Source: Fibrobacter sp. (lineage in GTDB: Bacteria > Fibrobacterota > Fibrobacteria > Fibrobacterales > Fibrobacteraceae). Taken from it: DNA of 64,000 bases. The stretch is from contig JAKSIF010000011.1 of the NCBI GenBank assembly GCA_024398965.1, forward strand, positions 21,388-85,387, given 5' to 3'. How positions within the stretch are numbered: position 1 is the first letter of the stretch; each line of letters begins with the position of its first letter. The notes beneath the pieces are model-generated. The model did not search any database. It saw only the letters and a list, made by a program, of their open reading frames with translations, and was not told the DNA's origin. Below are positions 1 to 8,346 of the stretch, one piece after another. The position numbers and the translations under genes were made by a program.

Positions 1-1
1 C

Positions 2-424
2 GGAGTCTTGCAGAACGCACTGGCCGCAGGTCTTGAAATTTGCAGCGGCGGCATTATGGGCCTTGGCGAAACTATGGAAGACCGCATCGACATGTGCCTC
101 GACCTTCGCGAACTTGGCGTAAAGTCCACCCCCATCAACGTATTGAACGCCATTCCGGGAACTCCCTTCGAAAATCTGCCTAAGGTGACCAACGATGAAT
201 TCTGCCGTATCGTTGCCATCTACCGCTTTATCAATCCCAAGGCATACCTGCGTTTGGCAGGTGGCCGCGGCGTTCTGGGTGACGACGGCGAACGCGCATT
301 CAAGAGCGGTGCAAACGCAACCATTACCGACGACATGCTGACCACCTCCGGCGTCAAGAGCGCCAAGGACTTTGAACTGGTCCGCAAGCTGGGCTTTGAA
401 CCCCACGGCTTTATTGAAGACTAA
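2..424 (+). CDS. bioB: Biotin synthase, C-terminal part (5' end outside window)
   Basis: Radical SAM enzyme that inserts sulfur into dethiobiotin, the last step of biotin synthesis. Only the C-terminal ~140 residues are here; the frame is open from base 2 with no start, so the gene begins upstream. Family signatures seen are GLEICSGGIMGLGE, the NVLNAIPGTP segment and the RLAGGR strand of the barrel, which in this family carries the arginine that contacts the [2Fe-2S] cluster. The CxxxCxxC motif lies outside the window. bioA follows after 30 bp on the same strand, consistent with a biotin operon entering the window. Identification is firm. Confidence 0.95.
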   Translation, partial: GVLQNALAAGLEICSGGIMGLGETMEDRIDMCLDLRELGVKSTPINVLNAIPGTPFENLPKVTNDEFCRIVAIYRFINPKAYLRLAGGRGVLGDDGERAFKSGANATITDDMLTTSGVKSAKDFELVRKLGFEPHGFIED

Positions 425-454
425 TTTTTTGGAGCTGTTTTTAGGAGTCGCGAT

Positions 455-1816
455 ATGTCCAGCAAAAGTCTCGCCGAAAATTTGGCATTTGATGCAGAAC
501 ATCTGTGGCACCCTTACGCAGCGTTAAAGAATACGCCTGCACGTTTTTTGGCAAAATCTGCACAAGGCACCCGCATTGAAACCGCAGATGGATTGAATCT
601 GATTGATGCTGTTTCCAGCTGGTGGTGCGTAGCACACGGTCACAACTGCCCAGAAATTACAGAAGCCATCCGCAAGCAAAGCGAAAAGCTGAGCCACGTG
701 ATGTTCGGCGGATTCACTCACGAACCCGCCATTGAACTGGGCGAAAAGTTGGTGAAATTCCTACCCAAGGGTTTGAACAAGATTTTCTATGCAGACTCCG
801 GAAGCATTGCCGTGGAATGCGCAGCCAAGATGGCGGTGCAGTACCAATATGCGTTGGGAAAGCCCGAGCGCTGCAAGCTGGTCGCTTTAAAGGGCGGCTA
901 CCATGGTGACACCGCAGGTGCAATGGCCCTAAGCGACCCCGACGGAATGCACACACTGTTCCGCGGAATCATGCCCCACCACTACTTTGCGGAACGCCCC
1001 AACTGTCGCGCCGACGAACCTTGGAATGACGCAGACTTCGCCTCCATGGAAGCAGTGGTCAATGAACACGAAAAGGAAATTGCAGCTGTCATTTGCGAAC
1101 CCGTCTTTCAGGGCGGCAACGGCATGTGGCTTTACAATGCCGGCTACCTAAAGAGGCTGCGCAAGCTGTGCGACGAAAAAGGCATTCTGCTGATCTTCGA
1201 TGAAATCGCCACAGGCTTTTACCGCACCGGCCCCCGCTTCGGGATGGAACACGCCTGGTCCGCAGGCAGTTCCACCAACGCCTATGGAGACTGCGCCGAC
1301 GTCCTGCCGGACATCATGACCATCGGCAAGGCTCTTACCGGCGGCCACATCACCATGGCGGCCTGCGTCGCATCAGAAATGGTGGCAGACACAATTACCA
1401 ACAGCAAGATTTCCGCCTTCATGCACGGTCCCACCTACATGGCAAACCCGCTGGCCTGTGCCGCAGGCATCGCAAGCCTGAACCTATTTGAAAGCCGAGA
1501 CTACCAAGCCCGCGTAAAGCAAATCGAAAACCGCCTCCGCGCAAACCTGGAACCTCTCCGCAATCTGGAAAACGCCGCAGACGTCCGCGTGCTGGGCGCC
1601 ATCGGCTGCCTAGAACTGAAGGCTATCCCCACTAGCGACGACATTCTCCGTGTGATTCGCGAAACCGGCGTGTGGCTCCGTCCCTTCTGCAACTACGTCT
1701 ATACTATGCCGCCCCTCATTACAAGCGACAATGAAATTGACCAAATTTGCGAAGCCATCAAGATGATAGGCCAGTGCGAACCAGGCCCCGTCAGCGATGA
1801 CGAATTCCACGAATAA
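455..1816 (+). CDS. bioA: Adenosylmethionine-8-amino-7-oxononanoate aminotransferase
   Basis: PLP enzyme converting 7-keto-8-aminopelargonate to 7,8-diaminopelargonate with S-adenosylmethionine as amino donor; cytoplasmic biotin pathway. The 453-residue length is usual for the family. Visible signatures are the N-terminal HLWHPYAAL, the SSWWCVAHGH segment, IFDEIATGFYRTG, and the PLP lysine K292 in TIGKAL. The start has a GGAG eight bases upstream. It sits 30 bp behind bioB. The substrate-specific N-terminal motif favours BioA over other class III aminotransferases such as ArgD, which also occurs in this window. Confidence 0.95.
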   Translation: MSSKSLAENLAFDAEHLWHPYAALKNTPARFLAKSAQGTRIETADGLNLIDAVSSWWCVAHGHNCPEITEAIRKQSEKLSHVMFGGFTHEPAIELGEKLVKFLPKGLNKIFYADSGSIAVECAAKMAVQYQYALGKPERCKLVALKGGYHGDTAGAMALSDPDGMHTLFRGIMPHHYFAERPNCRADEPWNDADFASMEAVVNEHEKEIAAVICEPVFQGGNGMWLYNAGYLKRLRKLCDEKGILLIFDEIATGFYRTGPRFGMEHAWSAGSSTNAYGDCADVLPDIMTIGKALTGGHITMAACVASEMVADTITNSKISAFMHGPTYMANPLACAAGIASLNLFESRDYQARVKQIENRLRANLEPLRNLENAADVRVLGAIGCLELKAIPTSDDILRVIRETGVWLRPFCNYVYTMPPLITSDNEIDQICEAIKMIGQCEPGPVSDDEFHE

Positions 1817-1856
1817 ATAGACCCGTTACATCAATAATTACTACCTTATTAGCATT

Positions 1857-2216
1857 ATGAGTGACAACTGCCTTTTCTGTAAAATTGCCAAGGGAGAAAT
1901 CCCTTCCAAGAAAATCTACGAAGACGATGATGTCTTCGCATTCTATGACATTGCCCCCCAGGCTCCGGTTCACTTCCTGGTGATCCCGAAGAAGCACATC
2001 TCCAGCCTCATGGAAATGCAGGCCGAAGACTGCGAACTGGTCGGTAAGCTTTTGTTCCACGCCCAGCGCATTGCAAAGGAACTGGGCCTCGAAGAATCTG
2101 GTGCCCGTTTCGTTTTCAACGCCAAGGAAGACGCAGGCCAGACCGTATTCCACATCCACCTTCATGTGGTTGGCGGCCAGAAACTGGGCTGGCCTCCGTT
2201 CCCTCCCACAAAGTAG
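1857..2216 (+). CDS. HIT family nucleotide-binding protein
   Basis: Histidine-triad protein of the HINT/PKCI branch, expected to hydrolyse nucleoside phosphoramidates or similar nucleotide conjugates in the cytoplasm; the physiological substrate is not known. 119 residues, normal for the family. The N-terminal CLFCKI start and the catalytic triad H99-I-H101-L-H103-V are present, followed by VGGQKLGWPP. No convincing ribosome binding site precedes the ATG. recO follows after 18 bp, so co-transcription is plausible. Confidence 0.93.
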   Translation: MSDNCLFCKIAKGEIPSKKIYEDDDVFAFYDIAPQAPVHFLVIPKKHISSLMEMQAEDCELVGKLLFHAQRIAKELGLEESGARFVFNAKEDAGQTVFHIHLHVVGGQKLGWPPFPPTK

Positions 2217-2234
2217 GCCGATTCCAGGCAACCC

Positions 2235-3008
2235 ATGATAAAGTCACGAGCCATTGTTCTGCACAGATTCCCGTATAGCGATTCCAGCTGGATCGTCAAG
2301 ACGCTGACAGAAGAAACCGGCATCGAGTCTTTTATCCTCAAGGGAGCCAAGCGTAAGGAATCCCCCTTCAGGGGAGCCTTGGATCCGCTGTCCCTCAGCG
2401 AAGTGGTCTTCAGGCAGAATCCGCAAAAGGCCGATGGAAACGGACTTCAGTTTGTCAAGGAGGCAACCCTCGTCAGCTGGCGTGGAAACCTCCGGAACAA
2501 CCTCATGAGTCAAGCCATCGCACAGGTCATGACCGAGATCATCATGCGATACGCCCCCCAGGGCGTTCCCCTGCAAGATGAGTTCAACCTGCTGAACAAC
2601 GCCCTGGAGGAACTGGATACACCAACCGCAGGCGGCGAGCCCCTCCCGGATATATTCGCCAGGTTCCTGCTGGATATAAGCGACCTGTGGGGCTATCATC
2701 TTGACTTGGGAACCTGCAGCCGATGCGAGCGGGAACTTACCGAACCCGCCGGGGACTTCCATCCGGAAACTATGGGCCTGATATGCAAGGGTTGTCTCGG
2801 GTGCGACACGCCTCGCGCAAAGCCACAGACTCTGGCCGGCCTCTGGATGCTCCATCATCGTCAGGGTGCAGCCCTAACAGACCAGCGGCAATTTGTGGAG
2901 AACGCCCTCCTGGCCTACCTCAGGAACCACATGGGCTTTTTAAAAGAACTTAATTCGTTGCAATGGCTACAGGAGATAAGAAAGCTATGCTCACCGCAAA
3001 TGACATAA
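2235..3008 (+). CDS. recO: DNA repair protein RecO
   Basis: Mediator of RecF-pathway recombination that loads RecA on SSB-coated single-stranded DNA. The 257-residue protein has the N-terminal OB-fold region (KSRAIVLHRFPYSDSS, then TGIESFILKGAKR) and a helical C-terminal half with a four-cysteine zinc site (CSRCERE ... CKGCLGC near residues 165-195), as in zinc-bearing RecO proteins. Its 3' end overlaps the 5' end of panB by about 20 bp in another frame, implying translational coupling. Confidence 0.93.
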   Translation: MIKSRAIVLHRFPYSDSSWIVKTLTEETGIESFILKGAKRKESPFRGALDPLSLSEVVFRQNPQKADGNGLQFVKEATLVSWRGNLRNNLMSQAIAQVMTEIIMRYAPQGVPLQDEFNLLNNALEELDTPTAGGEPLPDIFARFLLDISDLWGYHLDLGTCSRCERELTEPAGDFHPETMGLICKGCLGCDTPRAKPQTLAGLWMLHHRQGAALTDQRQFVENALLAYLRNHMGFLKELNSLQWLQEIRKLCSPQMT

Positions 3009-3730
3009 AGCAAAAAAAGATCCGGGGCGAAAAGGTATCCATGATTACCGCCTATGATTTCGCCTTTGCCCAAATGGCAGAAGCCGCCGGTGTAGACCAG
3101 ATTCTCGTAGGAGACAGCCTGGCCAACACCATGCTTGGATACAAGAGCACTCGCGAAGTCGGCATGAACGAAATGCTCATCTTTACTGCAGCTGTATGTC
3201 GCGGTGCCCCTAATACCCACGTGGTGGCCGACATGCCCTACCAAAGCTACGACACCCCCGCCCAGGCTCTGGAAAACGCAAAGCGATTCCTTGACGTAGG
3301 CGCCACTTCCGTCAAGCTGGAAGGCATCATCCCAGGCGTATACGAAATCCTCCGCGAAAACGGCATCGAGATTTGCGCCCATCACGGACTTCTGCCCCAG
3401 ACCGCAGAAAACTTCAAGCAAAAAGGTCAGACCGACAAAGAAGCCAAAGCCATTCTGGAAGCAAGTCTTCTGGCCGACAAGGCCGGCTGCTTTGAAATCG
3501 TGCTGGAACATATCCCCGAAGCCCTTGGAACTTCCATTACCCAGCAGGTAAAGGCGGTCACCATCGGAATTGGCGGAGGCAAGTTCACCGATGGCCAGGT
3601 TCTTGTGATGCACGACGCCCTAGGCATGCATAACCGTAAGATTCCGCCTTTTGCAACCAAGTTTGCCGACCTGTACAGCGCCGGCGTAGAAGGCATGCGC
3701 CAATACGTCAACCACGTCAATGGGAAATAG
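2987..3730 (+). CDS. panB: 3-methyl-2-oxobutanoate hydroxymethyltransferase
   Basis: Transfers a hydroxymethyl group from methylene-tetrahydrofolate to alpha-ketoisovalerate, giving ketopantoate, the first committed step to pantothenate and CoA. Motifs include MITAYDFAFAQ, the metal/substrate-binding VGDSLANTMLGY (VGDS), MPYQSY, SVKLEG and HHGLLPQ. I choose the ATG at 2987 because AGGAG lies at 2971-2975; an in-frame ATG at 2963 would add eight residues but lacks a ribosome binding site. The length, 247 residues, is slightly short but within the family range. The gene overlaps the end of recO. Confidence 0.93.
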   Translation: MLTANDIKQKKIRGEKVSMITAYDFAFAQMAEAAGVDQILVGDSLANTMLGYKSTREVGMNEMLIFTAAVCRGAPNTHVVADMPYQSYDTPAQALENAKRFLDVGATSVKLEGIIPGVYEILRENGIEICAHHGLLPQTAENFKQKGQTDKEAKAILEASLLADKAGCFEIVLEHIPEALGTSITQQVKAVTIGIGGGKFTDGQVLVMHDALGMHNRKIPPFATKFADLYSAGVEGMRQYVNHVNGK

Positions 3731-3838
3731 CCCGAAGTAGTACAAACTATCCAAACCATCTTCTCGTAAGCTACTTTACAAAACACTCCTTTTTTATTAC
3801 ATATTCCTTAACATCATAAACGTGTTAAGGATTTTTTT

Positions 3839-4591
3839 ATGAAAATCGGAATGTACGGGATAAAGTTGGTTTCCGCAGGACTTCTTTCGCTCCTGTTTTG
3901 CACAAACGCCCTGGCAGAAAGCAAGAATACGGGCATTCGAGTCGGTGGACACGCCGCCATTGGCTACAACACTGTATGGGGTGTAGACGAACAGCTTTCC
4001 ATATCCAAGCTGGAGCAAACCGAAGTTACAACCAAGACTGTAACCAGCACCTACCTGGACGGCATCAACAATTTGTCGGACATCGGTTTCAATGCAGGCC
4101 TTGCAGTGCTGTTCCCCTTCACCGAATCTATCGGTCTCAGCGCTGATTTGCTTTTCGCCTACCGTAGCTACTCTGCCGACCTGACCCTGGTTTCTTCCAA
4201 GAAGACCTTCATGAGGGATCTGGTAAACGACAAGTGGAATAAGATGGACCTTGTTGAAGACAGACAGCCTCTTGGTGAAGCCTCCATTACCCAGATTAAC
4301 ATCGATGTTCCCCTGATGTGCCGCTACACCTTGCCCGAAAACGGCTTTGCTGAAATCGGACCGCAGCTGACCTTTAACGTAAGTACCTCAACAGACGGAT
4401 CTCTCAACGAAGAAGCCAACGGTTTTGTGATGGGGCTCACCATCGGTGGCGGTTATCCTATTGAACTTGGTTCCGGAACCTTGGAAATTGACGTTCATGT
4501 TCTGTTCGGCTTCATGGCAATCCAGAGCAACAACGACTTTGAACCCCGTAACATGAGCTTCAATGTAGGCGCCACCTACTGGTTCATCTAG
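3839..4591 (+). CDS. Outer-membrane beta-barrel protein
   Basis: A 250-residue exported protein. A signal peptide (Lys near the start, hydrophobic core, cleavage after NALA) covers about residues 1-26. The rest alternates hydrophobic and polar residues with frequent glycine and aromatics, and ends in a strand closing with Trp-Phe-Ile (TYWFI), the usual outer-membrane barrel C-terminus. The pattern fits the OmpA-like transmembrane barrel/OMP_b-brl group. AAGGA lies seven bases before the ATG, and a strong terminator follows at 4668-4700, so it is likely monocistronic. Ligand or function cannot be named. Confidence 0.8.
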   Translation: MKIGMYGIKLVSAGLLSLLFCTNALAESKNTGIRVGGHAAIGYNTVWGVDEQLSISKLEQTEVTTKTVTSTYLDGINNLSDIGFNAGLAVLFPFTESIGLSADLLFAYRSYSADLTLVSSKKTFMRDLVNDKWNKMDLVEDRQPLGEASITQINIDVPLMCRYTLPENGFAEIGPQLTFNVSTSTDGSLNEEANGFVMGLTIGGGYPIELGSGTLEIDVHVLFGFMAIQSNNDFEPRNMSFNVGATYWFI

Positions 4592-4667
4592 AACAGCACG
4601 AACAAAAATTCCTGTTGCAGAAGCTTGTTACAGATAAACTAAACAAATACACATAAACGTCTTCTTA

Positions 4668-4700
4668 AAAGTTTGTATGCTAAATACAAACTTTTTTTAT
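4668..4700 (+). terminator. Rho-independent terminator after the OMP gene
   Basis: Perfect 11-bp stem (AAAGTTTGTAT, 4668-4678, with ATACAAACTTT, 4684-4694), loop GCTAA, then a T tract to about 4698. It ends the outer-membrane protein transcript before the histone-like gene. Confidence 0.8.
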
Positions 4701-4791
4701 TTTTTTTGAAAAAAGGTGTTGATTATTTGTGAAATAAAGGTTATTTTTATGTACATCTAATTCACAATCAATCACCATAAGGAAGAATAAA

Positions 4792-5196
4792 ATGGCTGAA
4801 AAGAAAGTTGCTAAGAAGACTGCCGCTAAGCCGGCTGCTAAGAAGGTTGTAGCTAAGGCTGCTGCTAAGCCCGCTGCAAAGAAGGCTGCCCCCAAGGCTG
4901 CTGCTAAGAAGGCTGCTCCGAAGGCTGCTGCTAAGCCCGCTGCAAAGAAGGCCGCCCCCAAGGCTGCTGCTAAGCCGGTTGCTAAGAAGGCTGCTCCGAA
5001 GGCTGCTGCTAAGCCGGTCGCTAAGAAGGCTGCTCCGAAGGCTGCTGCTAAGCCGGTTGCTAAGAAGGCTGCTCCGAAGGCTGCTGCTAAGAAGGCCGCT
5101 CCGAAGGCTGCCGCCAAGCCGGTTGCTAAGAAGGCTGCTCCGAAGGCTGCTGCCAAGAAGGCTCCCGCTAAGAAGGCTCCTGCTAAGAAGAAGTAA
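4792..5196 (+). CDS. Histone H1-like Lys/Ala-rich DNA-binding protein
   Basis: A 134-residue, extremely basic low-complexity protein made almost only of K, A, P and V. After MAEKKVAKKTAAKPAAKKV it runs through tandem copies of a 13-residue unit (KPVAKKAAPKAAA and variants lacking KPV), closing with KAPAKKAPAKKK. This resembles eukaryotic H1 tails and bacterial Hc1/AlgP-type proteins, which bind DNA without sequence specificity and help compact the nucleoid; that role is inferred from composition. AAGGAAG precedes the ATG. The codons repeat at DNA level, so copy number could vary between strains. Confidence 0.85.
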   Translation: MAEKKVAKKTAAKPAAKKVVAKAAAKPAAKKAAPKAAAKKAAPKAAAKPAAKKAAPKAAAKPVAKKAAPKAAAKPVAKKAAPKAAAKPVAKKAAPKAAAKKAAPKAAAKPVAKKAAPKAAAKKAPAKKAPAKKK

Positions 5197-5245
5197 TTCT
5201 CTCTCTCAACAAAAAAGCTTAACCAACGCTTACTCCTTTGTTGGG

Positions 5246-5276
5246 CAGAGTCCGCACCTGCGGACTCTGTTTTTTT
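5246..5276 (+). terminator. Rho-independent terminator after the H1-like gene
   Basis: Perfect 11-bp stem CAGAGTCCGCA (5246-5256) / TGCGGACTCTG (5259-5269) with a CC loop, followed by seven T. Among the strongest terminators in the window. Confidence 0.88.
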
Positions 5277-5287
5277 ATCTTTAGGTC

Positions 5288-5656
5288 ATGATTTCCGAAA
5301 AAGATCTTGCAGAACTTGAAAACGTTCCCTTTGAAGAACGTATTACCCGCGTCGAAAAACTCCTGGAAGGAAAGTCAGAGCCCCGCGCCTTTGAGCTGGG
5401 ACTGCTTTTGGCACTCAAGATGGGGCAGGAACTCCGCGAGGGTAAGGAACTGGGCAGCACCTCCGGCGACCTGGTGGCCAGCTGGGTTGGTAGATACCCC
5501 GACTCCATCGTCGAAGAAGCCATCGTTTCCGCCAAGGAATTCCTAACCAATCCCGCCAAGCTCGCCGAAAAGATCAAGGCAGGCGTCATCAAGAAGGCCG
5601 CCGAAGCCAAGGTCGCCGAGAAGTCCGAAGAAAACAAGGAAGACAGCGAGGCCTAA
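5288..5656 (+). CDS. Hypothetical protein, 122 aa, upstream of Ppx/GppA
   Basis: I do not recognise this family. The protein is acidic and probably all-helical, with no signal peptide or membrane segment. It has a compact body (about residues 1-95, with RITRVEKLLEG and ELGLLLALKMGQELREGK helices) and a charged K/E/A tail likely to be disordered or coiled. AGG lies immediately upstream of the ATG. The Ppx/GppA gene starts 1 bp after its stop, so the two are almost certainly co-translated and may act together; that link is context only. Confidence 0.75.
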   Translation: MISEKDLAELENVPFEERITRVEKLLEGKSEPRAFELGLLLALKMGQELREGKELGSTSGDLVASWVGRYPDSIVEEAIVSAKEFLTNPAKLAEKIKAGVIKKAAEAKVAEKSEENKEDSEA

Positions 5657-5657
5657 C

Positions 5658-6665
5658 ATGGAAAACAAGCTCCAGGCCACCGTTGATATCGGAAGCCACA
5701 GCTGCATCCTGCTGATTGCCGCCTTCGAAGACGCCCCCGCAGTCGAAACCGCCGGGGAGCAACAAGAACAAGCGGTTCCCCGCAAGGTTCTAGTCCCCAA
5801 GCTCCAGAAGGTAGAAGTCTGCCGTCTGGGAGAGGACATCTACGAGACAGGCGCCATCAGTGAAGCCCGCATTCAGGAACTGACCCGTATCATGACCAAG
5901 TTCCGCATGGACCTTCACGCCCTCGGCGCAGACCTTAAGGCCGCCGCCATGACAGAAGCCATGCGCAAGGCCAGCAATCCCGACGAAGTCATCGAGGCTG
6001 TGGAAAAGGCCCTCTGGGTCAAGCCCCGTGTTATCTCCGGCGAGGAAGAAGGCAAGCTTACCTTCCGCTCCGTACGCGAATGGCACGGCTCCGACATCGT
6101 TACAGTAGACATCGGTGGCGGTTCCACGGAACTATCCAATGGGGAAACCACATTCTCCATTCCCGTAGGCGCCCTCAAGATGTTCAAGGAAATGGGCCCC
6201 ATTCCCGGCCCTGAATACAAGAAGTTTGTCAAGGAAACCTTCAAGGAAGTTAGCTTCAAGGGCATGACCAAGAAGCAGGTCTACCTGATTGGCGGTACAG
6301 CAACCGCTCTCGCCATGGTCTACCTGAACAAGGCCCAGTTCGACTACAAGGCCATCGAAGGCCTGGAACTGACCATCAACGACCTCGACGCCGTCACTAC
6401 CCGAATTTCAAACCTGTCCAGGGAACTGCGAGCCATGCTTCCCGGCCTGGAAAACGGCCGACACGACGTCATCATCTGCGGTCTTTACTGGCTCAAGTCC
6501 CTACTTGAAAAACTCCGCGTCGAAAGTTTCAAGATCAGCACCGCCGGACTCAGATTCGGACTGCTGTACCCGCCCGAGGCAGAACCCGAACCCAAGCCAA
6601 AGGCCAAGCGCATTCCACCCTGGATGAAGAAAGCGGAAAGCGAAGAGGGAAAAGATGAAAAATGA
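5658..6665 (+). CDS. Ppx/GppA family phosphatase
   Basis: Member of the ASKHA-fold exopolyphosphatase / guanosine pentaphosphatase family, acting on polyphosphate or pppGpp; which one cannot be told from sequence. Seen: phosphate-1 motif TVDIGSHSC near residue 9, VISGEEEGKLTF with the catalytic glutamate region, and phosphate-2 motif TVDIGGGSTELS. At 335 residues it has the two actin-like lobes but no C-terminal HD domain. A short proline/acidic insertion (about residues 28-45) follows the first strand. The last codons (KDEK) and the stop lie inside an ATGAAAA repeat block, so the C-terminus may have been set by that repeat. Confidence 0.9.
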   Translation: MENKLQATVDIGSHSCILLIAAFEDAPAVETAGEQQEQAVPRKVLVPKLQKVEVCRLGEDIYETGAISEARIQELTRIMTKFRMDLHALGADLKAAAMTEAMRKASNPDEVIEAVEKALWVKPRVISGEEEGKLTFRSVREWHGSDIVTVDIGGGSTELSNGETTFSIPVGALKMFKEMGPIPGPEYKKFVKETFKEVSFKGMTKKQVYLIGGTATALAMVYLNKAQFDYKAIEGLELTINDLDAVTTRISNLSRELRAMLPGLENGRHDVIICGLYWLKSLLEKLRVESFKISTAGLRFGLLYPPEAEPEPKPKAKRIPPWMKKAESEEGKDEK

Positions 6666-6740
6666 AAAATGAAAGATGAAAAATGAAAGATGAAAAATCC
6701 TTCATTATTCATTGTTAATTATTCATTGTTAATTGATAAA
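6654..6740. repeat. ATGAAAA-type inverted-repeat element
   Basis: Left arm: about six consecutive 7-bp units ATGAAAA or ATGAAAG. Right arm: two copies of ATTCATTGTTAATT, rich in the complementary direction (TTCATT). It starts within the last codons of the Ppx/GppA gene and reaches to about 30 bp before the rluB-type gene. Related elements lie at 11861-11975 and 47393-47486. Confidence 0.7.
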
Positions 6741-6771
6741 GTTCCAGCTGTGAAGTTGCAAGGAAGATAAA

Positions 6772-7491
6772 ATGAGAATCAATAAATTCATTTCTTTATG
6801 CGGTATCGCAAGCCGCCGTGGCGCAGACGCCCTGATTGAAGACGGACGAGTCATGGTCAATGGCGAAGTCATCAGCGACCTCGGTCACCAGGTTGACGAA
6901 GAAAAGGACCAGGTGGTCATTGACGGAAAGGCTGTACGCCTTCCTAGGAAGACTACTACCATCATGTTCCACAAGCCCGCCGGTTGCGTCTGCACCAAGG
7001 ACGACCCCCAGGGCCGTCAGACCGTTTACGACTACCTTCCTCCGGGATATCACACCCTGAAGTACGTTGGACGACTGGACTTGCAGAGTCGCGGCCTGTT
7101 GCTTTTTACCGACGACGGCGAACTGCTTCACCGCCTAACCCACCCCAGCTTCGAGATCCCCCGCAGCTACTTCGTGTGGACGGACCGCCCCCTCAGTGAA
7201 CATGCCGCACAGAAACTTGTAGATGGCGTAGACATCCGCGAAGAAGGCGCGTCCGAAGAAGAAATCGCCTTCGCTACAGACATCTATCTGGAAAACGGTT
7301 TTGCAGAACTGGTTCTCATCGAAGGCAAAAACCGCGAAATCCGCCGTATGATGCGTGCTGTCGGATACGAGATCCGCGACCTTAAGCGTGTGAGCTACTG
7401 CAGGCTCCAGCTGGGCGACCTTCCCGCCGGCGAATTCCGCGAACTGACCGCAGACGAAATGAACAAGCTTCGTCAGGCGGTTCACATATGA
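6772..7491 (+). CDS. Pseudouridine synthase, RsuA/RluB/E/F family
   Basis: Isomerises specific uridines in rRNA to pseudouridine. The 239-residue protein has an N-terminal S4 RNA-binding domain (about residues 1-60: RINKFISLCGIASRRGAD ... GRVMVNG) and the catalytic domain with GRLDLQSRGLLLFT, whose Asp is the family nucleophile, then KNREIRRMM. The motifs fit RluB/RsuA rather than RluA/C/D. The target position (16S or 23S) cannot be assigned. Its stop overlaps the next gene start in ATGA, indicating translational coupling. Confidence 0.92.
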   Translation: MRINKFISLCGIASRRGADALIEDGRVMVNGEVISDLGHQVDEEKDQVVIDGKAVRLPRKTTTIMFHKPAGCVCTKDDPQGRQTVYDYLPPGYHTLKYVGRLDLQSRGLLLFTDDGELLHRLTHPSFEIPRSYFVWTDRPLSEHAAQKLVDGVDIREEGASEEEIAFATDIYLENGFAELVLIEGKNREIRRMMRAVGYEIRDLKRVSYCRLQLGDLPAGEFRELTADEMNKLRQAVHI

Positions 7492-8330
7492 CAAATAACG
7501 GAGCGCGAACCCTCTACATCGGGGACGTTCACGGCTGCGCCGATGAACTGGAACGTATCGTAGACGCCTTCGGTTTCGTCCGCGGTAAGGACACCCTTTA
7601 CCAGACGGGAGACATCATCAATAAAGGTCCCGATATGATGCGGGCCCTTAAGTTCATCCAGGACAACGGCATCCTTACGGTACGAGGCAATCACGAAGAG
7701 CACCTGATCCGTATGATGGCAACCGACGAAAGCGAATGGACCGACAAGCAACGGGCCCGCTTCGCCCGCCTCCCTCTAGAAGCCTGGAAATACATTCTGG
7801 AAGAAGTCAAGACCTGGCCTCTCTGGCGCGATACGCCACATGCCCTGCTGGTTCACGCCGGCCTGGAGCCGGGCAAGACCCGCCTGGAGGACATGGATCC
7901 CAAGGTCATACTCTCCATCCGCTATTGGGAAGACAAACCCTGGTTCGATCAAGTCCAGTGGAACAAGACCGTAGTCTTCGGACACTGGGCCAAGATGGGT
8001 TTCGTCGATCGCAGGCCCCACTTCATCGGGCTTGACTCCGGCTGCGTCTACGGCAAGCGACTTACCGCATGGTGCCCCGAGGAAGACAAGTTCTACGAAG
8101 TCCCTGCCGCCAGGGAATACTCCCCCGTCAAGGACAAGGCAAAGACTGCCGTAGACGCCCCCTGCATGGTACCGGGAGACAAGCTTCCCGAGCAGCAGCA
8201 ACCCAAGAGCTTTGCCGACATCAAGGCTGCCATCGCCAACGGCGACATTGGCGTTGCAGACGACAGCCCCGAAGCAGAGAAAATAAGAAAGGCCAGCCCC
8301 AGCATCGCTGCAGAATGGGCCGGCTATTAA
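7488..8330 (+). CDS. ApaH/PrpE-like metallophosphoesterase
   Basis: Calcineurin-like phosphoesterase of the Ser/Thr phosphatase and diadenosine tetraphosphatase group. Metal-binding motifs appear in order: GDVHGCADE (about residue 13), TGDIINKGPD, RGNHEEH, LVHAG and GHWAKMG, then GLDSGCVYG, typical of ApaH/PrpE. 280 residues. The last 60 or so residues (after REYSPVKDKAKT) are a lineage-specific, probably flexible extension. It starts inside the rluB-type stop codon. The substrate (Ap4A, capped RNA or phosphoprotein) is not decidable. Confidence 0.88.
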   Translation: MTNNGARTLYIGDVHGCADELERIVDAFGFVRGKDTLYQTGDIINKGPDMMRALKFIQDNGILTVRGNHEEHLIRMMATDESEWTDKQRARFARLPLEAWKYILEEVKTWPLWRDTPHALLVHAGLEPGKTRLEDMDPKVILSIRYWEDKPWFDQVQWNKTVVFGHWAKMGFVDRRPHFIGLDSGCVYGKRLTAWCPEEDKFYEVPAAREYSPVKDKAKTAVDAPCMVPGDKLPEQQQPKSFADIKAAIANGDIGVADDSPEAEKIRKASPSIAAEWAGY

Positions 8331-8346
8331 TTCCAAAAGTTTGCCG

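Noticed and set aside
4680..5156. 158-residue minus-strand Ala/Gly-rich ORF
   Set aside because: Reverse reading of the H1-like repeat gene; the + strand has the ribosome binding site and terminator.
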